Part shown: in pieces, positions 1 to 7,345 of the stretch
How the letters are laid out: each line of letters opens with the position of its first letter
Numbering within the stretch: the stretch's first letter is position 1
Assembly (NCBI GenBank): GCA_015501595.1
Contig: JADNRX010001126.1
Span: 1-14,129 of the forward strand
DNA from: Hymenopellis radicata
Taxonomy: Eukaryota; Basidiomycota; Agaricomycetes; Agaricales; Physalacriaceae
Direction: 5' to 3'
Length of the DNA stretch: 14,129 bases
Program-made: the position numbers and the translations under genes
The notes under the pieces: generated by a model
Seen by the model: only the letters and a program-made list of their open reading frames with translations
Told to the model about the DNA's origin: nothing
Database searches by the model: none

Positions 1-2
1 TC

Positions 3-225
3 GCGCTCTTTATACCCTCGGAATACCTCTGTCTGGACGATACATTCATTCTTGTACTACTGCTATCTCGGAATTGAATGGGTGTTATGTTTTTAACGGA
101 GCTTACAACTGCTCATTATCAGACGGCCAGAATCCTTCCTCGAGCTCCACTGTCGGGTGAAAGACCTCCTCTGCTAGCTTCCACTCAGCAGAACCTGGCG
201 GGTCGTGGACAAGTTTAGTCAGCCT
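3..225. repeat. 3'-flank repeat, copy A (pairs with 2205-2410)
   Basis: The stretch beginning ctctttatacc and running past the GSAEW-coding tail is clearly similar to 2205-2410, the 3' flank of DUF6534 copy 1. It has scattered substitutions and small indels. The simplest reading is that the window begins just downstream of another copy of the same tandem unit. Confidence 0.7.
103..225 (-). CDS. 3'-terminal exon of an unrecognised gene, copy A
   Basis: On the minus strand this stretch encodes a C-terminal tail with GSAEWKLAEEVFHP, then an acidic/aromatic end and a TAA stop at 105-103. The same tail, with mostly amino-acid-conserving changes, is encoded at 2294-2410. Conservation of protein and stop position between the copies is the main evidence that it is translated. 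An upstream exon is unclear: the frame stays open to an ATG at 318, but a plausible acceptor (ccgccag, with an actaaac branch site) lies just before GSAEW. I do not recognise the family. It would converge on a DUF6534 gene lying to the left of the window. Confidence 0.4.
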   Translation of the reverse strand, partial: RLTKLVHDPPGSAEWKLAEEVFHPTVELEEGFWPSDNEQL

Positions 226-319
226 GTCCACAGCTGTCCACAAACACCACGAATTCCGGACAATTTCAAAAGCCGTGTATTTGAGGTGGTCTTTTCGACA
301 TAGTAAGACTTTCATCACC

Positions 320-603
320 AGTCCACGCGTCGAAATATATCTACGTTGTAACAGAAGGTTGGTGGATTAGGAGGAGACAGACTCGCGAGGCGCGTCTGCG
401 TGTTTGTCTGTATTTGGCAGGAACAGTCGGCACGTAGAGCAACTTGTATTCGCACCATCACTGTCGTATCGACACGCTATGCCGCACGCCTCGTTCCAAC
501 GTGACAGTTAATTCCACCGACCACACTGCCCACCAATGTTCGACAAGACGATCCTGAGACGACCCCAACCAACTGAATAAATTACCACGACAACTTCACT
601 TGT
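320..603. other. Spacer with no gene seen
   Basis: No ORF here resembles a known family and no coding conservation with another part of the window is visible. A CCAAT pentamer sits at 533-537, upstream of DUF6534 copy 1. A CCAAT also lies at 7061-7065 upstream of copy 2, but such short motifs occur often by chance. Confidence 0.4.
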
Positions 604-836
604 TCCCCTGTTCGGTCCGATCTTCCTCCTAACGCGATGGAACCTTTTTTTGCGCCACATACCCAATTCTGTCATGCCTCCCCCTAAGAGACAGATATGA
701 GTATTTGGGAATGGCAACAGGTACGAGCGGCGCGCCGCAACGTAGAGGGGCCACTTGAAGATTGGTTATAACAGTTGGTTTTTTCAGTGCATGTTTGAAT
801 TTCTCTCTTGTCCTTGCTTCCAGGCCGCCATTGCAA
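604..836 (+). promoter_or_regulatory. Conserved upstream block of DUF6534 copy 1
   Basis: This block, containing gatcttcctcctaacgcg and tgcgccacat, is similar to 7094-7345 in front of copy 2. The similarity runs with indels up to the start codon. It is therefore part of the duplicated unit and likely carries the promoter and 5' leader. No clear TATA box was identified. Confidence 0.55.
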
Positions 837-2153
837 ATGGGTACTTATGATGATCCGCTCGGGTTCGTTTTCCAATCCCTGCATGCAGTACCATCATGCT
901 GAACTCGGCCTTTTTACAGCTCCATCCTCATCGGGACTTGGATCTCATCGATGCTGTACATGCTCTACATCCGAGAGACGATCACGTACTATTCGTCTTT
1001 CAAGAGCGATGCGCTCGCGGTGAAGATCTTCGTCGCTCTTGCCGTCATCGTAGATACGGCATCTCTTTGCGGTGCTTACGCAGATGTGTATTTGGTGCGT
1101 GCTTGCGAAGATACGGTTATCACGGCAGTCTTACTGACAGTGACGCAGTACACGGTTAGCCACTGGGGCGACCTGAAATTTTTAAGCAATCAGGACTGGC
1201 CGTTCACGTTATACCTGACTACCACTGGTGTTACGGGTCTACTCGTACAGTCTTTTCTTGTCAACCGGTACTATGCTTTGTGAGTTCGTCGAGTATACTT
1301 CTCTGTTGTCAATGCACCTAACTATTGGGCAGGACCAAGAACTGGCTCGTAACCGTATTCCTTACGCTCTGTATCATCGTTTCTGTCTGTCTCCCCGTCC
1401 TTCTTATGGTTATTGCCCACTGACGACCCGTACATAGTACGGGGGCTCAGTGGCAACGGTTATCATACTGACTCGCTTCAAAGCGTACGACCAGCGTTTC
1501 ATGCTCAAGACTCCCGTTATTGTCTGGTTGACCACGACTGCAGTCACGGGTATGTATACCTCGACCCTTTCCTTCGCACCTTGTATCTAAAACGACAGGT
1601 AGATGTTCTCATTGCGCTCGTTCTTATCTGGCAGCTGTATAACATGAAGACCTCCTTCAAGACCACAGAGCACCTGATCCAGCGGCTTATGCGTGCTGCC
1701 ATGCAGACCGGTTCCACCACGTCCGTTCTCGCGCTTGTCATTCTCATTACCTTTCTTGTCAACAATACAAGTAACGGTACGCCTATCCGGAGCTTTCTCA
1801 TGCCCCAATCTCACTGTTCGTCGGGCTAGTCCCAACCGCACTTGCTTTCATCTTGGGTCGTGTTTACATATTGACGCTGCTCTACAACTTGAATATCAGG
1901 AAGACCCCGAAGAAAAGAAGGAGGAACATCCACATCAGATCACGACTACCGATCTCACAGAGGCCCAGCAATGGCGATGGAAGGGATTCGTCAGTCCGAA
2001 CCGTCTGCCATGTTGTTCTTGTCTAACTTTGACAGATGTCCAACGTACCGCTGTCGTGCACATGGACACTTCTGGCGACGATCATGCCTTGGCTCCAAGC
2101 TCGTACAAGTCGCAGGTATATTTGGTTCCCCGCGAAATGTACTCGGCTCCTGA
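837..2153 (+). CDS. DUF6534-type seven-helix membrane protein, copy 1
   Basis: Integral membrane protein of the basidiomycete DUF6534 type; the function of this family is not established. Proposed exons: 837-862, 920-1094, 1149-1279, 1333-1384, 1438-1549, 1603-1776, 1830-1989 and 2036-2153, summing to 315 codons plus stop. Family marks in order are a short N-terminus (MGTYDDPLG), helix 1 with SSMLYMLYIRET, YTVSHWGD before helix 3, GLLVQSFLVNRYY, GSVATVIILTRFKAYD, DVLIALVLIWQL, the conserved KTSFKTTEHLIQRLMRAAMQ loop, LVNNTSN and LGRVYILTLLYNLN. All introns are 46-57 nt. Intron 1 has a weak donor (gttcgt) and intron 4 another (gtctgt), but both sites are shared with copy 2. After LYNLN an indel puts the cytoplasmic tail in a different frame from copy 2, where it ends HVQRTAIVHMDT. 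As read, copy 1 ends at TGA 2151-2153 with an unrelated tail. Family assignment is firm; the tail is uncertain. Confidence 0.85.
1095..1148 (+). other. Intron 2 of copy 1, stop-free and a multiple of three
   Basis: The intron runs from gtgcgt to gacgcag and is 54 nt long. It contains no in-frame stop, so retention would insert 18 residues between VYL and YTVSHW. Its first 29 nt are identical to intron 2 of copy 2. Excision gives the family-like join VYLYTVSHWGD, so splicing is the expected default. Confidence 0.6.
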
Positions 2154-2204
2154 CTTCCCAGCAGCACGACGACAAAGTGCCAGAGATGGTCTGACTGGCA
2201 TACA

Positions 2205-2410
2205 CACTCTTTATACCCGAATACTTCTGTCTGGACGATATATTCATTATTTTAATACTACAATGGAGTGGGGGTTATGTTCTTCGTGGAGGTTACAACT
2301 CCACGGCCGGCCAGAGTCCTTCCTCGGGCTCCACTATCCGGTGAAAGACCTCCTCTACTCGCTTCCACTCAGCAGAACCGGTTGACACCCAGTCTCCGGG
2401 ATGTTCATGT
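2205..2410. repeat. 3'-flank repeat, copy B (pairs with 3-225)
   Basis: Directly repeated relative to the left edge of the window. It covers the 3' flank of DUF6534 copy 1 and the conserved minus-strand tail. No equivalent is visible after copy 2 (8640-8815), so the duplicated unit is incomplete there or has diverged. Confidence 0.7.
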
Positions 2411-2478
2411 CCGCTTGGTGGCGTACGACATACCTCCAACAAAGTAGACGTGCGTGCGAGACGCGTTTGTGATCATGC
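2294..2478 (-). CDS. 3'-terminal exons of an unrecognised gene, copy B
   Basis: The minus-strand tail reads DWVSTGSAEWKRVEEVF, continues through PEEGLWPAVEL and stops at TAA 2296-2294, matching copy A. Just upstream a possible exon ending THVYFVG is followed by gtatgt. Removing about 40 nt to cccggag joins it in frame to DWVSTG, but the frame is also open without splicing. No family is recognised and no convincing start is seen. The gene converges tail-to-tail on DUF6534 copy 1, and the as-read end of copy 1 lies 140 bp away. Confidence 0.4.
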
Positions 2479-2606
2479 GTCATTGAAGCTAACCATCACC
2501 ACCGCGTTATCGTAATGCCTTCATGTCCTTCAATTTCCACCACCCGGCAGGTCTATGTTAAGAACGGATTGGCCGACGCTGGAACATACGTTGCATTTCT
2601 TCCACT

Positions 2607-3850
2607 TTGAGGCGTCCTGACAACACCGCCCTAATTAGCCTCATTGCCATTGACCGGTCGACTAGGCATGGTCTATATCAAAATGGCATCCCAGTCGGTG
2701 AAAAGCTGGTGTACCATTTTACGCTCGAAGGCTGGTCCGAGTCGGGCACAACTTGGTGGCAGTCAGTCGCATTCCTTTCATCTAGCGTTATCTCTGAGTC
2801 GCCCTAGTTACAGTGGCCACACAGGAACACAGCACACGTGTGTCTCAGCTTCAACGGGTGTCTTACTCCGAGTCCTCTACAGCGACGGCCTCTTCGGCCC
2901 CATTGTCATCCACAGGCCTACTGAAACTGTTCCGGACTTCGAGGAAGACTGAGTCCTTATTCTATCAAATGTGTATCATACATGGTCCAGCGACCTGTTA
3001 TCGCAATTCCTTAATGTGAGTTCGACTCGGAGGACTCTTCTTCGACTTTACCTTACCTTCTGCCTGTGTAGTCGAACCCGATGGAAACTATAGCCGAGCC
3101 TGTACCAGACGCAACGACATCAACGGCGTAGGGCAATTCACAGCGTGTGAGGCATTTCCAGACAGCACCTGAATGGCGGGTCGCACTATACTCTAACCCT
3201 AGAGCCTAACAAAACGGCGGTTTACTTCCTTGGACTGCCCAGTAGTAACGTGACCATTCCTTAGGTATCGCTTGCGTCTCATTAATGCAGGATCTTTCGC
3301 CCCTACTCATTTTTCAGTGGATCGACATGTTCTCATAGAGGTCGAAAGAGCCACGCTACAGGCTGCACAGAGGTACAGCGTCCTTCTTACAACTAACCAA
3401 ACCCCGTCTGCGTACTGGATGCGTGCTATTACTGTATTGATGACAGTATGTTTGCGTACACAACGTATAGTCCCCCTCTGGTGTTTGTGTCTTTGAATTC
3501 TTAACCACTTTGATAGTCACCACATGAATTCCCAGACGCTAGGCGTGGAGCGCCGCCGTGGACTGGTAGCGCCGCGATGCCTACGGCGGACTCCGAGTCA
3601 CAGCCTGGGAGAAAGTGGAACTGCTGCTGAACGTTCAAGCGTTGGTTCCTGCAGATGCTATGGATCATTGGATGCGCCCTCGGACGTTTCCGTCCATACC
3701 GTTCACTTTTTCAATACAGCGGACGTATTTTCAAAATTGGCGTTCTTTTGTGAATGGAACGAGTTTGGGACTGTTGCCACATGGGCAATCTGCCCTTGTG
3801 TCTGCGACTGAGCGTGATGCTAGTCTTGGTACGTTCATCTCCGTTTAGTC
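2607..3850 (+). pseudogene. Decayed multicopper oxidase (laccase/ferroxidase type)
   Basis: Fragments of a three-cupredoxin-domain multicopper oxidase occur in order across all three frames. They are RHGLYQNG followed by VGEKLVYHFTLEGW and TTWWQS; LYSDGLFGPIVIHRPTE (about 2877-2930); VYHTWSSDLLSQFLN followed by a good gtgagt donor at 3016; INGVGQF near 3120; YRLRLINAGSFAPTHFSVD (about 3263-3325) with AAQRYSVLLTTNQTPSAYWM; DDSMFAYTT; and FSIQRTYFQNWRSFVNGTS near 3700-3770. Damage is plain. A TGA at 2950-2952 stands where a Trp codon is expected. Residues are missing between QNG and VGEK, and in the loop after HVL. There are at least three frame changes, and the first copper-binding His motifs (HWH, WHSH) are broken. 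No C-terminal HCHxxxH motif was found. Enzymes of this family oxidise phenols or Fe(II) using O2, usually outside the cell; this copy cannot. Confidence 0.85.
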
Positions 3851-4637
3851 GCCTGCTCAACTTTCACTAGAACTGCTGCGTGTCGCAAGTGGGGAACGAC
3901 GCCACACTCGAACCATGATGCTCGCTCAATTCGAAACTTGATGGTCATTGGATCTGTTCTCAGTCGCAGTCAACCGACGTCGTGGGCGTCGTCAGGACAT
4001 CTTTCCCGCACCTCTCGGCCTTCGAATGCTTGCCGCCTCCACATCGTCGTGCTCGCCGTCGCTGGATCTGCCCGTTGCGACGAGGACGGCAAGAATTCGC
4101 CATCGCGACGGAGTACATGGTGTTGATAACCGGGAAATCGCGAGGAAGGTACGTACCTCGTCATCTTGACTGTGCTTTCGTGTAATGAGGGTGCTATCAA
4201 TTCAGCATTTCGCTAAAGTGCCAGTGTCTAGCGCTTCCTGGCATCTAGGACCATCAGCGCATTCAAGTAAGTCGTCAAGTGTCCCTTAGGACTCGGCGAG
4301 GCTGACTATGTAAGTCGCATAGATGAAGACCATCACCGAATCGTCCGTGCCAGTGGGGATTCCTGACGTGAGGCTTGGCGGGTCCGGGCGCGTGTTTGGC
4401 ACCTTACGCGTAGAGGACGGGGAAAATACAAATGAAATAGCATTTGAAAACGTGTTTACACTTGCCGTAGTGTAGATCTAATGAAACAAATCGTCAAGAC
4501 AATGAAGTTGAACAGGAAGACAACGCGCCTCAAAGTGTTAGATACGGCGGCTTTATAGGACAGAACAGTAACACGCGGTCCTCGCGTTACGTCCAGAACA
4601 GAGTTCTGAAACCGTCAAGGCGAACATCCTTGAAAAG
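3851..4637. other. Spacer after the oxidase relic, nothing recognised
   Basis: The stretch holds several overlapping short ORFs on both strands (about 60-76 codons around 3940-4200), none resembling a family. The expected third cupredoxin domain of the multicopper oxidase was looked for and not seen. A sequence ending aggaag before gtacgt at about 4150 could be an exon end. The part from 4200 to 4630 has many stops in all frames and looks non-coding. Confidence 0.4.
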
Positions 4638-4670
4638 CTAATTCAAGGTGAGTCGAGAAGCATTAAATAA

Positions 4671-4838
4671 ATGAAAGCTTACCTTGAACTCCCGATTGTT
4701 TCCAGGGCACCAACTCGCTGGCAGAGCGCCATTCATCCTCCGCACACGGTCGGCGCAGAAAGGATTGACGGTGTCGTCGCTGCCGAGGCTCGTGATCGCG
4801 TGTCGGAATGTGGTGGTGAGAGTACACTGGCAAGTCAC
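4671..4838 (-). CDS. Possible exon of an unrecognised minus-strand gene
   Basis: The minus strand is open through ITSLGSDDTVNPFCADRV and then GALPASWCPGNNREFK. It ends at a good donor (gtaagc) immediately after the last Lys codon. Codons in this frame mostly end in G or C. The plus strand is also open here (4671-4871 and 4684-5319), so strand is uncertain. No family is recognised and no partner exons could be joined. Confidence 0.25.
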
Positions 4839-4913
4839 GAGTCGGGCTTACATGCACCACCACCAAGTTGAGCTCATTTCTCATTTCAATCAATTTCACG
4901 TACCTCTCTGCTT

Positions 4914-5354
4914 GTGCGCACTGAAAATCACTCAGGACTCACTATACCGTTGCATTTTGATCGCCATCCCGATGGTGTCAGGGGACGGAAACGCGGAGTC
5001 AAAACGCGTCCTGTTCAGCTTGGTGCTCGTTCCGCTTCCGTCAATTCGACTTGTGCCAGCTATGACGAGGCTATCTGGTGCCTCTCCAACTCAATCTTAT
5101 CGCGTCGGGACCGGCAGCCTGGGAACGTGGACGGCGCTGACGCGACTTTTCACCCTTTGCCTCCATCCCCCATCTCATTTTGGCCCAGACCTCTCTGCGT
5201 TGTTAACGCGACTATTACAGCACCATGGAACATTGATCTCGGCATCGTCTTTCCAAGAATGTTTGGAACGAGCTCCATGCTCAAGAACGCGGATACGCCA
5301 ATTCTATTCAAAACTATAAGTCCCCCGTTCCTATACCGCATTCAAGTTGGCTAA
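4914..5354 (+). CDS. Unrecognised open coding stretch
   Basis: The frame is open for about 146 codons to a TAA at 5352-5354. The second half (VNATITAPWNIDLGIV, then MLKNADTPILFKTIS) shows the purine-first codon pattern of real coding sequence. A second plus-strand frame is open through 5319 as well. The stretch starts without a persuasive ATG context and no donor was assigned. It could be an exon or a relic; function unknown. Confidence 0.25.
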   Translation: MRTENHSGLTIPLHFDRHPDGVRGRKRGVKTRPVQLGARSASVNSTCASYDEAIWCLSNSILSRRDRQPGNVDGADATFHPLPPSPISFWPRPLCVVNATITAPWNIDLGIVFPRMFGTSSMLKNADTPILFKTISPPFLYRIQVG

Positions 5355-5385
5355 TGATTCATTTAGAGTTTCTAAAAGAATGTTA

Positions 5386-5415
5386 AGATCCGCAGACCGC
5401 GCGGTCTGGTGATCT
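5386..5415. repeat. 30-bp near-perfect palindrome with 16-bp perfect core
   Basis: The core cagaccgcgcggtctg (5393-5408) is a perfect palindrome with no spacer. It is framed by agatc and gatct, making the whole 30 bp symmetric except for two base pairs. It lies in the gap between two unrecognised coding stretches. It could be a dimeric zinc-cluster-type regulator site or a cruciform-forming element; nothing else in the window repeats it. Confidence 0.7.
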
Positions 5416-5498
5416 GGGTAATGCAACGTTGCTCATTTTTCTCAAGTTCGCGCCCGGACCCCGTTCTTCCAAAGTTCAATTAGGATTTCAGCGTTTAC

Positions 5499-6092
5499 GT
5501 GGTGAAGATACGATGTAATCGCTTACGGAGACATGGTGATTACTACTCTCCGAACGTTGGACTTGGGGATACTTCGAAGCGCGGATTGGGGACTAGGTAT
5601 GTCCCTCTTCAGATTCATCCATCCGCACTTCCCCAGACCTCCTCCAAGATTATACCGCCAACACCTCGAAAGGACATCGCCCTCATCGCTCCATCAAGCT
5701 CTAAACTGACGTCCATTCAATTCGCCAATTTACGTGTGGCGCCGATTCCAACATTCGGTTTCCAAGCCCAAAACTGCCGCACCCTCGAAAGTCATGTCAT
5801 CGCCCTCGAATTCTCTCTCCACGGACCACGCGAGATCTGGATCTGGGCTGCACCAACTTGGGAATCATATAAACTTGGTCGTGGCGGGCCGGCGGGCGAC
5901 ACACCAGGCTCATGTGAACTTTATGCTCCGAGTCATCGTTGTGCGCGTCCTACAGGCTTCGGGACTTCGACATCGTACCTCCTCGTGGTAGTCCTCTCCA
6001 GGATCGACTCGTGGTGGGGCGTTGCTATCACCGCTGCTAAAACATACCGCGATTTGGACGATATCAACCAAGACGACGTCGGCCTGGTATAG
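5499..6092 (+). CDS. Unrecognised open coding stretch, possibly several exons
   Basis: One plus frame is open for 197 codons to TAG at 6090-6092. A second plus frame (5734-5991) is open inside it and reads like a Ser/Pro-rich linker (KPKTAAPSKVMSSPSNSLS). The end of the long frame (GVAITAAKTYRDLDDINQDD) has plausible codons. The mix of two plausible frames suggests either exons in different frames or a decayed gene. No family recognised. Confidence 0.25.
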   Translation: MVKIRCNRLRRHGDYYSPNVGLGDTSKRGLGTRYVPLQIHPSALPQTSSKIIPPTPRKDIALIAPSSSKLTSIQFANLRVAPIPTFGFQAQNCRTLESHVIALEFSLHGPREIWIWAAPTWESYKLGRGGPAGDTPGSCELYAPSHRCARPTGFGTSTSYLLVVVLSRIDSWWGVAITAAKTYRDLDDINQDDVGLV

Positions 6093-6210
6093 TGTGTTCG
6101 GCTTACTCTTGAACGACTGGTTAGTTGACCCGTCCTTTTATCAGACTCAATACTTCAATTACCTTTGGACTCGTTAGCTTGGTGGGTCTGGTCTGAGGTC
6201 TCTCTTATGC

Positions 6211-6955
6211 TTGTTGAACAGTGACTTCCGGTTTGAAGGTCCTGTCTTGTTCGCTGTTGACTTCATCTGGGATTTGTTGCCTTCAGCGTCGTCAGGGTTC
6301 GTTGCCCGTGTCCTTGGACCTGTCGTCAATGTGCTAACTCTGTCTTCATTGTTCAAGGACCTCGACTTGGACCAGCTTGGACCTTCATCCCTGGTCACTC
6401 CGTACGGGCTCGCTATCACCGCCAACACTGTCAAGGCATGTTCATCGTCGCCTTCGTCTTATATTGGAGATGCTCAATGAGCCACTTAGAAATGATATTC
6501 ACCTGAATGTAGTGACATGTCACATCGTAGCAGGTTGCTCTGGAAGCGGGACTTGAGCATTACAAGTAGTAGAATACAAATGTACACATTACTTTTTCCT
6601 TGTTTCTTGGGGCTTGTATCTATGCTGAGAGTGTGGAATAGAGAATTTAGACTGATCTTGCGTGCTTGTAGTCGCGTGGGCTATCGGCTTGTTCGGGCCG
6701 TACAAAGGCACTTTGATGAACGCGGGGAACGGCGGAGGTAGCGGGCTTTGCAGTGCGAACATGGCGTTACTCGCGTAATCCGGGTCTGGTTTACAAAGTA
6801 GACTGTGTCAATGGTATGACCCAGTTGGCGCCGGCGCCATCACCGCCGCTCTCAAGGATGATATTAGAGGCAACTATTTGGTGCGCGCTGAAAGTGCTAC
6901 TGTATTCCATTCCTCAGCCCGGTGTCCAAGGTTTCAGTGGTTGAATGCTTTCAGA
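6211..6955 (+). pseudogene. Exon-like fragments of one unrecognised gene
   Basis: Three stretches with coding-like codons follow one another on the plus strand. First is 6221-6436, with FAVDFIWDLLPSASSGFV and then LVTPYGLAITANTVK. Second is about 6671-6778, with AWAIGLFGPYKGTLMNAG and GLCSANMALLA, preceded by an intron-like ...ttgtag end and closed by an in-frame TAA. Third is about 6821-6950, with DPVGAGAITAALKDDIRGNY. They could be exons of one hydrophobic, Gly/Ala-rich, probably exported or membrane protein. Against an intact gene, the first stretch has no normal GT donor after NTVK and the second carries a stop. The antisense strand of the first stretch is also open (6174-6434) with a disordered-looking product, so strand is not certain. 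Confidence 0.3.
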
Positions 6956-7093
6956 ATAAAATGCCGATTGACGTGACTGTATAGTGTAAAGGAGGCATAC
7001 ATAGCCAAGTATTTCGGTACTGTGCACGTAATTTGGATGTCAAAGCACAACTAGGAGCAGCCAATGAAAGGGAGGCGAAGAACACCCCAGTGT

Positions 7094-7345
7094 TCAGTCC
7101 GATCTTCCTCCTAACGCGTTTCTATGCGCCACATGGGCTAGACTCGAAATTCTGTCCCCCAGCGTTTAGAAAGATACAATTTGGGAATAGAAAACAGGTC
7201 TCAGAACAGTCAACTAAACCAATCCTCTGGAACACGATAGTGGTACTGACCATAGGGGCTGTAACAGTTTTTTTTGGGGTGCATGACCATCTGCGAGGGC
7301 TTCTTAAATTGCTCCTCTTGCTCTCGTTACAAGGCTCCATTTCCA
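7094..7345 (+). promoter_or_regulatory. Conserved upstream block of DUF6534 copy 2
   Basis: This is the counterpart of 604-836, sharing gatcttcctcctaacgcg and tgcgccacat near its 5' end, with diverging spacing towards the start codon. It likely holds the promoter and leader of copy 2. A CCAAT pentamer lies slightly upstream at 7061-7065. Confidence 0.55.

Noticed and set aside
1409..1437. A 29-nt intron starting gttatt in DUF6534 copy 1
   Set aside because: Too short for a fungal spliceosomal intron. The gtctgt donor at 1385 gives a 53-nt phase-compatible intron and a family-like join.
1693..2385. 230-codon plus-strand ORF
   Set aside because: It crosses exon 6, intron 6, exon 7 and intron 7 of DUF6534 copy 1 mostly in the wrong frame. 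Only its part after 2036 coincides with the frame that corresponds to the copy 2 tail.
6512..6523. 12-bp palindrome gtgacatgtcac
   Set aside because: A palindrome this short is not far from chance in 14 kb and has no supporting context.
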